From Coemansia sp. RSA 1200 (lineage: Eukaryota > Kickxellomycota > Kickxellomycetes > Kickxellales > Kickxellaceae), in contig JANBTT010000057.1 in assembly GCA_027578915.1 (NCBI GenBank), positions 45,315 through 109,314 of the forward strand: DNA of 64,000 nt. Reading direction: 5' to 3'. The translations under genes and the position numbers were made by a program. A model generated the notes under the pieces. It was not told the DNA's origin, did not search any database, and saw nothing but the letters and a program-made list of their open reading frames with translations. Below are positions 1-10,140 of the stretch, piece by piece; positions within the stretch are counted from its first letter, which is position 1, and the number at the start of each line of letters is the position of its first letter.

Positions 1-43
1 TGCAAGGGTGTGTAGAGAAAGTGATAAAAATTAATGGCAAATG

Positions 44-558
44 TCAAAAAAAAACAAAAAAGTCATGCTTTAATTTATGCATTACAACACATTGGTCACC
101 TTTTTCCCTCCTCCAAAATGCTAGTTGAAAACAACCTTCTTTACATCGCATTTGTATTGTAATGAAAGAGGAGGTAAATAGGACAAATGAATTGGCTTAC
201 TCTTGACCCATTTGAATATTCTAAATGGAGATGCTGCAGCAGATGAGGAAGCAACAAGATCGTCGCCTAATTGGCCATTGCTAGTACTAGTACTATCGTT
301 GTTGCTCGGTATAACCCATGTCTTTTTCCTACACCCAAAAAATAAATAAATAAGAAGTGCACGATTAGAATACAATTGCATTTGTCGACAGACATAATTA
401 CTATCATGATACGTTTGCGTTTCAATTTCATCAAGGTCGTCTGTTTGTTGATGGCGCACATACCATGCATAGACAGGTTGGTTTAGCGAGCGCAGCGCAT
501 TGCGATTCGGATCCAGAGCAAAGGTGTAGCGCATGCGTTTGGGAGGACGGCCAGGCAT
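44..558 (-). CDS. Possible BCL7-family protein (three-exon model)
   Basis: The reading frame starts at the ATG at 558 with a basic MPGRPPKR N-terminus. I propose exons 413-558, 201-328 and 44-120. The first intron (329-412, 84 bp, GT...AG) is a multiple of three, so the frame is open with or without splicing; removing it brings KKTWV close to a Ser-rich stretch followed by RIFKWVK. Known family pattern: BCL7 proteins, accessory subunits of SWI/SNF (BAF) chromatin remodellers, carry a short N-terminal block with KKWV followed by RI(Y/F)KWV. The second intron (121-200) has GTAAGC and CTAG ends and the exon phases agree, giving 116 residues and a TGA near position 44. Without the second intron the frame runs on to 121. 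The family call rests on a short motif with a longer spacer than in animal BCL7, so it is tentative. Confidence 0.4.
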
Positions 559-3299
559 TGTGTCTGCTACCCGATATTGCTTTGAATTTTCAGAGATGGA
601 CCCTTTCTTCTTTAGAGTGTATTTAGAATATCGTCACGAAGCAACAGTAAAACGAGACAGATGACAGGGACGGACTGGGCTGTATTGACGCAGCAGCAAG
701 ATTAAATGGATGAGCGGGGAACCAGGAGAGATAAATAAATGGGATAAATGGGTTTTTTCGCGTTATCTAGAAAATTACTGTCAAAGCGCTTTCGTGGTTG
801 TATACCTCCCCCAAAAAAACACCGATTGCAGGTGTTGTGTTTAAGCAATCATCATTGATATTTACGGGCGGAGCACGTGACAAATAAATGGTTTGGTTTG
901 ATGATGTCAGCTCATTGCACAAAACACAGAACGCGCAGTAGTGCATATCGCGGCTAACTTTTATGAATCCTTTTCTTGCTATTGCATATCCAAGCTCCGA
1001 CAAATATGAAATACATTGTGTCTCTTTTTCTGGCATTATTGTGGATAGTAAGGATCAGCTGCGCCTTGCCAACAGAAGTAGTGGTGCGTTCTTGCACGAG
1101 TCCGCTATAAGCGAGACATTCTTGTTCTTTTTGGAAAATACGGCTTACTTGGAAAACTGCGGTATGTACGCTTGTTGTGCGCAGCCGCAGTAGTGAAGAA
1201 TCGAATGATGCAGGAATGACCCAAAGCCAGCTAGCCAACAGAACTCCGCTTCCCTTGTGTGATTCACTCAACCGAAGTATGGCTGGAAAAGGAGGGAGCG
1301 GGGCGTCCTGCCTTCCGCACATTGCAAATGGGATTCATGGAGTTAATTGAGGCAACCGAGCTGGACGCCTCTTTCTTTTATTCAGGCAGGACTGGACTTT
1401 TGCGGCATTCATGTAAGTGCAGTGAAGAAAAAAACGATGGAAAAGCAGGTTGGGCGGTGGTATCTCACTGCTTTTTCTTTTGCCCCTGCGTTGCTTTGCT
1501 TGCTGACTGGAACAGACTGACGTATGTGGCACGCACATGGAACACAGGGTGTTCGGATATACACGTGGGAAAAGCAGAAATCCAATTTACTACTACGTGG
1601 TAGGCCCAGAGGCAAAACAGGAGACATGAGTGCTGCAAAACTACAACCTAAGCCAAACCATCATTCACTAGAGAAGAAAAAAGGTGCTGTGCTGACACGA
1701 GTGCAACAATAACACAGCACACATTGCATTGCAACTGGCATGAGAGCAGTGGAAAAAGAAAACACACGACTTTCTCCCCCATTTCTCGCATCTTTTATAT
1801 CTGTCACAGCGGTGCAAGCCGCCTGTGTGTGATCAGACTTTGTAATGTATGATATGACCTGTCAATAATTATCAATGTCCAAATGTCCGAAATTATGTGC
1901 AAATATTTGCTACCCGGGTCTTTGGTCGGTCACTAGGATGAGAGGAGAAGGAAAAACCACGAGATGTGAAAGGGGCTGCATGTCTGGTGGCTGGTCTCCT
2001 GTTAAATTTCTTTCTTTTTTTCTTTTTCGTATCACAGACATGAGTGAAATGACTAGCACAGCAGGTTATCAAGACCCTCCGCACCCAGCGGTTTGGATTT
2101 CAAGATTAAAAGAGAGTTGCCGTGTGGAGAAAGCGTGTGTTCCGTCTATGCTGGTGGGGGGCTTCTGCGCATGGACATTGTCATTATTCCCCTCTAGCCC
2201 GAATATCCAGCTCTAGCAGAAGAATCTATCAAAACAGAGCTTGCACAAAAAGCCCAAGCAGATTCCAAATGAAGAAAATGCAACTTAGTGTGCACAAAGA
2301 GTTTTTGAGTGAACAGTTTAAGCTGCATACAGCCCAAAAAAGAAGTGGGGGAATGTGGATGGCGAGATGCAAAAGGGATCGCCGGCTCTTTACATTGATG
2401 GCAGAGGAACTTGGAAAGGCAAATGCACAAAGAAAAGGCAAAGGAAATCGACGCAACAAAAGCTGCCGCTCTGTAAAATCAGCATTGTGATTGGCCAACG
2501 CTGGGGACATTCTGCAGGCGGTGATTGGCTGCATGCGATTAGGCTGCGTGCGTGGAGGGAAAGGGGGGACAAAGAGAGACGAAAAAGAAAAGCGGACATG
2601 GGCACTAGTGGGATTTCTTTTTTGTCGTCTTTTATAAAATGGCCATTCTGCAGCCCAGGAAGGGAGGAGGCGCAAGTGTCTCTTTTTCCTCTCTGTCATT
2701 CTCTATACTACCAGTTTTTTTCGTTCATAGCTAATATTTTCCAACCCAACCTTACCAAACCAAAAAAGCCCCTGTTTGCTTTCGCAACTTGTCCATACTC
2801 CTTTATTTCTTCTATCTCTTCTTCTTGTCTGTCCTTGTGTTTAATAGCGAGCCAAGGACGCTTAAAGATACATACAACACATCCCCTGCTTGTGCTTCTT
2901 TCGACCCAGTAACGGCGAGAATAAGCACATATACCCGCTGCCTCCAGCTCAATATATTTCTACATCCTACCCGTGGTATCTGGGCCAATCCAAAAGTAGA
3001 CCCACTCTTCACGCTACCACCACCACTACAGCACACCAATCTGCGTTCCAAAGCCGTTTTGTGTGTTCCATACAGCATTTACTTATTTATTTTCCTCCTC
3101 GGATACCTGTTTTTCTAGTTTGTTGGAAAAGGTTCTATATTTATGCATATCGAGCATAGAACCGGTCTATTTTCTTTTTTACCACTTTCTCTGACATACT
3201 CTACTTTTATGTGCATACAGCAGTGCTTGCCATCCATTCGACTCCTTTCATTCTAAGAACCGTGTCCAGCATCTACCTGCATAAATATCTACCAAGCAA
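559..3299. other. 2.7-kb intergenic region between divergent genes
   Basis: It lies between the start of the minus-strand gene at 558 and the plus-strand gene at 3300. The open frames here are short, overlap on both strands and have no recognisable motif, so I see no coding sequence. A CACGTG hexamer lies at 874-879. The right-hand third carries a good core-promoter set (listed separately) followed by a pyrimidine-rich leader. Confidence 0.5.
2490..2639 (+). promoter_or_regulatory. Two CCAAT boxes and a TATA box
   Basis: Two reverse-orientation CCAAT boxes (ATTGG at 2490-2494 and 2524-2528) precede TATAAAA at 2633-2639. This is the spacing expected of a CCAAT/Hap-complex promoter. The next plus-strand start codon in a convincing frame is at 3300, so the transcript would have a leader of roughly 600 nt, or a leader intron. 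Confidence 0.45.
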
Positions 3300-3869
3300 A
3301 TGTCGCCCCGAGTACCAACTGCATTCCGTCCACTCGAGACCACATCGTCCGTCTTCGATGCGCCTTCCACGATGAGACGCGCAGCAACCGCTGTGCCGTC
3401 GCACTACTCAAACAACGAGTATTTTGCACAGGAGAGGCTGATGCGTCTTTCGCGCCTCGAAAAGCGCTGGTGCGCATCGCAGGGTTTTGGCGGGAGTCTG
3501 CGCAGCGATTGTGCGGCGCCCGTGCCCCGCCGTTGCTATGCGCCATCGTCGTGCTCTTCGTCTGGTAGCCTCACCCGTCCGTCGTCGTCCGACATGGTTC
3601 CGGCGTCGCCAGTCGATGAGAACGATGCCTGCAAGGAACTTCGTGGCATCTTTGGCTACTCTGACCACTCCCTGCCTCTGACGTCTACCATGCGCTCTCC
3701 ATCGTCAAGCTCCTCCTCCGCTTCCAGTGCCCATCGTATGTCGTCGCTTTCTGTTGACGGCGACTTTGGCTTCTTCCCGCTTGAGGAAATCATTGTGCGC
3801 CCAGGCTCCCCCATCTCACGCTCAGGAAACCCAATGCCGCTGGATGCTGGCTTTGGAGCAACCTTCTGA
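3300..3869 (+). CDS. Unrecognised Ser-rich 189-residue protein
   Basis: The ATG at 3300 opens a 189-codon frame. The protein is low in complexity and polar: a basic N-terminal half containing the helix-like LMRLSRLEKRW, two Ser-rich runs (residues about 80-100 and 140-155), and a C-terminal tail with FGFFPLEEII followed by a Pro/Gly-rich end. There is no signal peptide or membrane segment. The codon use is even and GC-rich compared with the flanking AT-rich DNA, and a good promoter lies upstream, so I believe the gene is real. The overall character resembles a disordered regulatory protein. I do not recognise the family. Confidence 0.6.
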   Translation: MSPRVPTAFRPLETTSSVFDAPSTMRRAATAVPSHYSNNEYFAQERLMRLSRLEKRWCASQGFGGSLRSDCAAPVPRRCYAPSSCSSSGSLTRPSSSDMVPASPVDENDACKELRGIFGYSDHSLPLTSTMRSPSSSSSSASSAHRMSSLSVDGDFGFFPLEEIIVRPGSPISRSGNPMPLDAGFGATF

Positions 3870-5530
3870 GCTTGCTGTAGATGCTTTGTGTGTGTTGGTG
3901 GGTGAAGTGCCTTGCTGGGGGAGTGGGGTTGCATTTTTGAATTCTTCTTGTGGAAAAAGAGGATGGCGTATGTTGGATTGGTTATTGGAGCAATGTGGAG
4001 GAAGAGAGGTTTGGTTTTTTTATTTCAACACCCGCCTAATCGTATCCCTCCGCTTGTTCCGCTCTCGCCCTGTAAAACCTCCTTAATCCTCTATGACAAA
4101 GGAGAGGAAAGCACCGCCACCACCAAAAATACCACACACCACTCTGCCGTATTCTAGTTTGGAATGGGGTGAGAGGTTAGTGATGGTTGAGCTTGTGGAC
4201 TATTGTGCAAATGACCCTGTTTTCTGAGCTCTGTTTTTTCCGTTGCTTGTTGTAAATGCCTTTTTTTGTATACTTGTATGTTCCAGGTGTATTTTTTCTA
4301 TACCCTGTACAATTCTCTGGAAACATCAGGCAGACAGATCAAACCAGCATTTGCAACATTTTGGGCAGCATAAGAGCTTGAGCAAAAGAGGCCATGTATT
4401 TATTATTAATGCACACTCTTTGTCCACTTGCTTTTGTTGCATACACGCTTTTTGCTTGCCATTCATCTTGTTGCATCGGTGTTTAAAGCGCCTTCCTCTT
4501 GTTGTTTTCCTACTTGTTTATCTTCTATATCCCTTCTCTTTCCGCTTCCTTGTTCACTTGTTGTATTAGCTTTTCTTTTTTGGATTATCTTCTTCAGTCT
4601 CTTTTCTCTTCTCCCTTCTTCACACAACTCCTCCCTTCTCCCCTCCGTCTATCACAGCTTTTTTTCTACCTTTATCTTTTTTCTTTTCTCTCGTGTGCTT
4701 TTACATTTTATTTTTTGCATTATTAGCACTCTTTGGAAAGATTCGAGTCACTTGGGGGTATATCTGGAAAGAATAATAGGATGAATAGCAAAAGTCTCTT
4801 GCTTTTCTCGTCTTGACTTTTGGGCACTTTCTGATAGTCGTTTTATATTTTCTTTATTCTTCTTTCAATAGGCTTTGTAAATAAAAATTAAAGCCGATTT
4901 CATTTAATGCTTTCTATATGCTAAAGAAAAGGTATTTAGAAATGGAAGAGGAAACATGACGCATAGCACATGTGGTGCATATCATGTATAATATAGGTAG
5001 AAAACATATCCGTAAATTCATGTAAGCCTAGAAAAATGTCCGTCCAAGGCTGCCATTCTTCGGTTTCGCTATGAGCTGTAGAATCTAAACTTCCAGTTAT
5101 TGTAATAATAAGCACAAACTGTGTCACGATTGTGCTTTCTTTTTCCAATATAATTCCGCCCTGGTTGTGGACAAAGACTCAGAGCACACCCTAATCAGCA
5201 ACAATTAGATATTAAACGTGCTGATCGGATCTAATTGAGGATTTTCAGAAAAGGAAAAAGTTTGGGGTAAAAAAAAGGCACAAAAGGATGTGGATATAAA
5301 ATTTTCACTTCAAATTAAAGAGGTTCTGATAGACCAGCGTGGAATAAGAAAACCCAAAAAGGGCTTATATATTTCTTTCCTTCTCTCTCTCTTCCCCCTC
5401 CCCATCGTTTTTTCTCGTGTACACATAACATACATTCATACATACAAGCACGTTCTTTTATTCTTTCTTTTTTATTTCTGTGAGATTTCAAGTATACTCT
5501 CTTCTGCACGACAAGAAGAATATTTAAAAA
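3870..5530. other. Intergenic region, pyrimidine-rich, with SSZ1 promoter
   Basis: No coding sequence is supported. Positions about 4430-4720 form a long C/T-rich tract. TATAAAA at 5295-5301 is the probable core promoter of the downstream Hsp70-family gene, leaving a leader of about 200 nt that is T-rich and ends in an A-rich context before the ATG at 5531. Confidence 0.5.
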
Positions 5531-7174
5531 ATGGCTAGTGGTTTAGAGAGCAAGAAGACCTACATCGGACTAAGCGTGGGCAACCACAACTCGGTGATCG
5601 CCATCATCAACAAGGAGCACCGGGCCGAGGTGATAGCCAACGAGGACGGAGAGCACAAGACGCCGACTTGCATTGCGTTTTCGGGCGAGGAGGAGTACCA
5701 CGGGTCGCAGGCAAAGCACCAGTTTGTGCGCAACGCAAAAAACACGCTGGTCGGGTTCCGCAACCTCCTCGGAAAGCAGTACAGCGGAGACGCTGGCAAG
5801 CACACGGGGAGCGCAAGAATCGAGGCTGGCGCGGACGGCAAGGCCCAGTTTGTCGTCACAATTGAGAATGACGAGGGCCAAAGCAACGAGCTGCGGCTTG
5901 CGGCCGAGGATGCCATGGAGCGGTACCTGCGCAGACTGAGGACGACGGCCGAGGAGTACCTTGGGCGCAAGATCGACGGTGCCGTGCTGGCGCATCCTGT
6001 TGGGTTTGGAGAGGAGCAGAAGAGCGCGCTGCAGGCGGCATGCCAGAAGGCTGGGCTTGAGCTCCTACAGCTCATTCCGGAGCCCGTTGCCTGTGCGCTG
6101 CAGTACGGGCTTGGAAACGATGCCAGCCACGACGATGCCAAGGACACAGTGGCGGTTGTGGTGGATGTCGGCGGCACTGGAGCCGACGTGAGCGTTGTTG
6201 GCGTGCACGGCGGGCTTTTCACGCTTATCGGCAGCGTCCATACTGACGAAATCAGCGGCGAGATCCTCGACGAGGTGCTTGTTAAGCACTTTGCCGGTGA
6301 GTTCAAGAAGCAGACCGGCATCGATGTGCTTGACACGACTAACGACTCGCGACCCATCAGGAAGCTGCGGCAAGCCGTAGAGCTGACCAAGAAGACGCTC
6401 AGCTCGGCCACCACTGCCCCCTGCGCAGTCGAGAGCCTTTCGGGCGGAATGGACTTTAACAGCAACATCAACCGCACACGCTTTGACATTATGTCTGGCA
6501 AGGCGTATGCTCCGCTTCTGGATGCCATCGCCAAGGCCATTGAGAAAGCCGGGTACACGTCTTCCCACATCGACCAGGTGCTTCTGTGCGGAGGTGCCGC
6601 GCGGATCCGCAAACTCCAGTCAAGAGTGATCTCTCTCTTCCCCGAATCCACTGTGCTGCGCGACGATGGTGGTGAGCTTGACGAGGTCATTGCAAGTGGT
6701 TGCGCCGAGCAGGCTGCGCTGATCGCCCAGGGCATCACGGATCCCGCAAGCGGCGCCGATGTGCAGGCAAAGGCTGTGACAAAGCCTCTGGGTCTTCAGG
6801 TGGCTGCCGACAAGCTGATTCCTGTTCTGCTCAAGGACACGCCCCTGCCTGCCTCGCGCACTGTCAAGGTGGCGCTTCCTGCCGGCGAGAAGCGCGCCTA
6901 CATTGCTGTCAGCGAGGGCGAGCCCGTTGCCCTGCCTCCAGTGGACGATGATAGCGAGGACGAGGACGAGGATGCGGCGGAGGCCGAAGAGAAGGAGCGC
7001 ATTCTGTACCGCCCGTCCAAGCTTCTTGCCGAGATGGTTCTGGAGCTCGAGAAGGTCGATGCGAACACCAGGCTGCTTGTCAAGTTCTTTGTTGGCACTG
7101 ACGGCAAGCTGACTGTCACCGCCACCGAGCCTGTTTCTGGAAAGTCCATCACGGCCGAGATCCCTGCCCAGTAG
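5531..7174 (+). CDS. SSZ1: Ssz1, atypical ribosome-associated Hsp70
   Basis: A 547-residue Hsp70-family protein close in length to yeast Ssz1 (about 540) and much shorter than a canonical 640-residue Hsp70. The N-terminal ATPase domain shows the phosphate-1 loop (YIGLSVGNHNSVIAI), an EPVACALQYGL segment and VDVGGTGADVSVV. The C-terminal part is a shortened beta domain interrupted near residues 470-490 by an acidic run (DDDSEDEDEDAAEAEEKE); the long helical lid is missing. Family knowledge: Ssz1 pairs stably with the J-protein zuotin as the ribosome-associated complex and stimulates Ssb on nascent chains; Ssz1 itself binds ATP without needing to hydrolyse it. Cytosolic, as there is no targeting signal. 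The zuotin gene is not in this window. Single exon, GC-rich codon use. Confidence 0.9.
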   Translation: MASGLESKKTYIGLSVGNHNSVIAIINKEHRAEVIANEDGEHKTPTCIAFSGEEEYHGSQAKHQFVRNAKNTLVGFRNLLGKQYSGDAGKHTGSARIEAGADGKAQFVVTIENDEGQSNELRLAAEDAMERYLRRLRTTAEEYLGRKIDGAVLAHPVGFGEEQKSALQAACQKAGLELLQLIPEPVACALQYGLGNDASHDDAKDTVAVVVDVGGTGADVSVVGVHGGLFTLIGSVHTDEISGEILDEVLVKHFAGEFKKQTGIDVLDTTNDSRPIRKLRQAVELTKKTLSSATTAPCAVESLSGGMDFNSNINRTRFDIMSGKAYAPLLDAIAKAIEKAGYTSSHIDQVLLCGGAARIRKLQSRVISLFPESTVLRDDGGELDEVIASGCAEQAALIAQGITDPASGADVQAKAVTKPLGLQVAADKLIPVLLKDTPLPASRTVKVALPAGEKRAYIAVSEGEPVALPPVDDDSEDEDEDAAEAEEKERILYRPSKLLAEMVLELEKVDANTRLLVKFFVGTDGKLTVTATEPVSGKSITAEIPAQ

Positions 7175-7318
7175 TCGCAAAAATAAGCTAGATTATCTAT
7201 AGATGGATGATTTGTCGGCGCCAACACTTTGTTGTCTCTGCTGTTTTGGTTCTGTGACTGTTTGAATTGAATCAAAGCAGCAGGACCGTTTTAACATTTT
7301 ATTAAATAATAGTCCTAG

Positions 7319-7346
7319 CCAATCGGCAAAAGCCAGTTATCACGTG
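7319..7346 (+). promoter_or_regulatory. CCAAT box and CACGTG E-box upstream of NFU1
   Basis: CCAAT at 7319-7323 and CACGTG at 7341-7346 lie about 155-180 bp before the NFU1 start codon in a 327-bp gap. CACGTG is the core site of bHLH factors of the Cbf1 type and CCAAT that of the Hap complex, both linked in fungi to respiratory and sulfur genes. Function is inferred from the motif only. Confidence 0.35.
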
Positions 7347-7501
7347 CTATGTGATGATTATTGAAATAACGTTGGAAAAGATCAAAATGAAAGATAACTT
7401 TTTCTCTTTCTCGGCTTACAAATTAGTTCAATATTCCTCCATATTGTATAACATTACATAAAATTTATACTATTATTATTAATTTTGTATTCGATCGAAA
7501 T

Positions 7502-8443
7502 ATGCTTGGAAGGGGACTACTACCTGCCTCAAAGTCGCTGCTATCTGTCGCTAGACATGCTTTCAAAGCAAATGGTGTTTGCGACCGCCATTGCTTGCGG
7601 CATTTCAGCGGCAGCAGCAGCAGCGTTTTCTCCTATGGTTATAACAACAACCGCTCTAGGGCCTCCCGCAGTATTTTTAAGCCTCAGAAGTTAGTGCCAC
7701 CAAGTGGTGGTAATATTGGGGGGTTCCAGCGTCGGTCAATGTTCATACAGACGGCTACCACGCCAAACGAAGATGCGCTGCAGTTTATTCCAGGAGTCCC
7801 AGTTCTGGGCAGCGAGAATGGAGGGGGCGGCAAGGACAGCGGCAGCGATAAGAGCAGCAGCAGCAGCATGCGCACACTAGAGTTCACTAGTCCACGTGAG
7901 GGACTGAAATCGCCGCTTGCCACCCGGCTCTTCGCAATAGACGGTGTCCGCGGCGTGATGTTTGGCAGCGACTTCGTCACCGTGCGCAAGGATTCCGACT
8001 GCCCTTGGCAGTTGATGAAGCCAGATATCTATGCGGCCATAATGGATCACTTTTCATCCGGAAAGCCGCTTGTTCGTCCAGACAGCGGTGACGCACACTC
8101 ATCCACTTCAAAGGACTCGATGGATATCAGCGAGCACGATTCAGACACTGTTGCCGAGATCAAGGAGCTTTTGGAGTCGCGTATCCGCCCGTCGATCCAG
8201 GAGGACGGTGGCGATCTTGACTTTGTTTCTTTTAACGAGGGTACCGGCGTGGTAAAGATCAGACTACGCGGTGCTTGCCGTGGTTGTGCATCCAGCACGG
8301 TTACGCTTAAGCATGGTGTTGAGGGGATGCTGTCTTATTACATTCCAGAGGTCACTGGCGTAGAGGAGGTGAGCGACGAACTCGAGGAGCAGGCAAAAAA
8401 GGAGTTTGAAAAGCTCGAATCCCAGTTGAATGAAAAAGACTGA
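7502..8443 (+). CDS. NFU1: Mitochondrial iron-sulfur cluster carrier NFU1
   Basis: A 313-residue protein with a basic, Ser/Ala-rich N-terminus typical of mitochondrial import (about residues 1-85). The Nfu N-terminal domain follows, with the characteristic TPNEDALQFIPG near residue 87 and MFGSDFVTV; an acidic linker comes next. The C-terminal NifU domain spans about residues 215-290 and has the CxxC pair C259 and C262 in RGACRGCASS. Family knowledge: a homodimer holds one [4Fe-4S] cluster through these cysteines and passes it to lipoyl synthase and complex II. The ATG at 7502 is the first in the frame and gives a good presequence. Single exon. Confidence 0.93.
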   Translation: MLGRGLLPASKSLLSVARHAFKANGVCDRHCLRHFSGSSSSVFSYGYNNNRSRASRSIFKPQKLVPPSGGNIGGFQRRSMFIQTATTPNEDALQFIPGVPVLGSENGGGGKDSGSDKSSSSSMRTLEFTSPREGLKSPLATRLFAIDGVRGVMFGSDFVTVRKDSDCPWQLMKPDIYAAIMDHFSSGKPLVRPDSGDAHSSTSKDSMDISEHDSDTVAEIKELLESRIRPSIQEDGGDLDFVSFNEGTGVVKIRLRGACRGCASSTVTLKHGVEGMLSYYIPEVTGVEEVSDELEEQAKKEFEKLESQLNEKD

Positions 8444-8665
8444 GCAAGGTTTACATATTAAGCAAGACAGATGACAATGTGATATAAAGTGGAGCCGGAT
8501 TTCAAGATGAGAAGCAAAGAGAAAAGCGCTCGTTTGCTTGTTTATTCAAAGTATTTGTAAAACTGGTTAAAATAAAAAAAAGTAAAGAGATGTTTATTTT
8601 TTTCAGCTACCTATGGATTTGAGATTCTGTGATACTGGGAATGGCCCCCATGTTCACTACTGCAA

Positions 8666-8992
8666 TTAATGGTTGAGATTGGGTCCCTTGGGAACTGCGC
8701 CGGTTCCATAGGGCCCGCCTGCCTGATTGACATTAGGTCCCTTGGGAACTGCGTCGGTTCCGTAGGGCCCGCCTGCCTGATTGACATTGGCGCCTGTCTC
8801 CGAGCTTCCAGCACCAGTTTCGTGGCCATGCTGCGCATGCTGGCCCTTCAGGTGCTCCTCGCCCGCATTGTCCTTGACTTGCTGCTCGTTCTTATCGTGA
8901 CTCAGACGCCTACTGGCCTTGTCAAATGTAGACTCGATCTTGTGCTTGATGTTATCAATAAACTCTGAAGCGTGCGACATCTTTTGGGACAA
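8666..8992 (-). CDS. Small hydrophilic protein with 18-residue repeats
   Basis: A 108-residue polar protein. The N-terminal half (FIDNIKHKIESTFDKASRRL) is likely an amphipathic helix, followed by a His/Gln/Gly-rich part. The C-terminal half holds two near-identical 18-residue repeats (NVNQAGGPYGTDAVPKGP). There is no signal peptide or membrane segment. Composition (high Gly, Asn, Gln, His, Lys; no Cys or Trp) resembles hydrophilins and LEA-like stress proteins, but I recognise no specific family. A TATA element on the same strand at 9127-9134 supports transcription. The coding capacity and the conserved repeat frame argue that it is a real gene. Confidence 0.6.
   Translation of the reverse strand: MSQKMSHASEFIDNIKHKIESTFDKASRRLSHDKNEQQVKDNAGEEHLKGQHAQHGHETGAGSSETGANVNQAGGPYGTDAVPKGPNVNQAGGPYGTGAVPKGPNLNH
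8682..8789. repeat. Two tandem 54-bp repeats
   Basis: Units at 8682-8735 and 8736-8789 differ at three positions only. They encode the 18-residue repeat of the minus-strand hydrophilic protein, and being a multiple of three they keep the frame. Confidence 0.85.
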
Positions 8993-10140
8993 TAAACGCT
9001 GGGGTTAAATGGGAGTAATATCTACGAGAAAAGAAAAATAAATTTAAAGCTAATTCAGTATATTGGAAAGCAATCAAAAAAGAAGACAAGAAAGCAAAAC
9101 TTGCTCATTAATTCCCGTCGCTGAGCTTTTTATAAGCCAGGCAGCAGCGACAGCGACAGCGACGAACAGCATGAAAAGGCTTGGGAGATTTGCATCAGCC
9201 TTTGTTCGGTGTGTTGTCCATTTATGCCTAGAACACGGGTGCAACAAATAGACTTTAGGTATAAAGGAGGCAATATCTTACCATACCAGCAAATCGGGTT
9301 GATTGCATATACAAAAAGTCCAGTCTTTTGTTTGCTTGGACCAAATATCCGTGAAATACTATGTTGTATATAGTTTTCATGCAAGAGTAAAGACTGTCCA
9401 CTCGTTGCAAATATGGCGTCTCTTTTTCTCAGTCAGAAATTCTGCAACTTATTTACGCAGTGTACACCTGGAATTTCGAGTATTTTATGCACTTTGCACG
9501 TATCGATTATAGTATATATGACATATTGTTTGTAGCACAAACTACTCTGGTGCCAAGTTTGATGCATATCTTTCTCCAAATGGAACAATATTATAGTTGT
9601 TTTTTGGCTACCGTCAATGATGAGATGTTGCAATTCCATGTTCGCATTTTGCTATTTCAGCACACAGTCATTGTTCCTTAATCTATAAAAAATATCGGTA
9701 CTTTTATTATTCGGTCATTGTCACTTTCAGCTATGTCAACTACAACACATTGGGAATGGTTAGTTTTCTAGCTTTCATTTTGTAGAGTTCAATCTTTACA
9801 GCTTATTCTAAGGTCCCTACATTTTCAACTGCCCTCGTTTTTCGTTCTATAAAACGACCATCTCATTAATTAACACGGCCACTTCTCCGAGTCATGTTAA
9901 TTTATCTGTTAGCTTTTTCTCCTATTTTCCCGATTTTTCGTCTTTTCGGGGTTTGTGGTTTCCTATCCCTAATTGTTTTCTTTCTAGAAAGGTGCTACAT
10001 GTTAAAGTCGACGCTGGAATCATTGGCTATATAATATGAACTATCAACCTCAATTCACATTCACTTTCAAGATATTCTTATTTTCATTTTCATTTTAATT
10101 TTTCATTTCTCTTTTATTTTTTTATAGCAATTTAGAGGTA
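8993..10140. other. Divergent intergenic region with TATA elements
   Basis: No coding sequence is supported. On the minus strand TATAAAAA (9127-9134) serves the small repeat protein; a nearby short run of AGCGAC hexamers lies at about 9148-9165. On the plus strand a TATAAAA lies near 9849 and an ATTGG/TATATAAT pair at 10022-10035 lies just before the ABC transporter. Confidence 0.45.
10022..10035 (+). promoter_or_regulatory. CCAAT and TATA elements of the ABC transporter
   Basis: ATTGG (reverse CCAAT) at 10022-10026 adjoins TATATAAT at 10028-10035, about 110 bp before the start codon at 10141. The leader that follows is T-rich. Confidence 0.4.

Noticed and set aside
2355..2912. A 185-codon plus-strand frame
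   Set aside because: It covers the CCAAT and TATA boxes and turns into a Phe/Ser/Leu-rich pyrimidine translation; it looks like promoter DNA.
5560..6738. A 392-codon frame antisense to SSZ1
   Set aside because: Ser/Ala-rich with no motif; a shadow of the SSZ1 codon bias.
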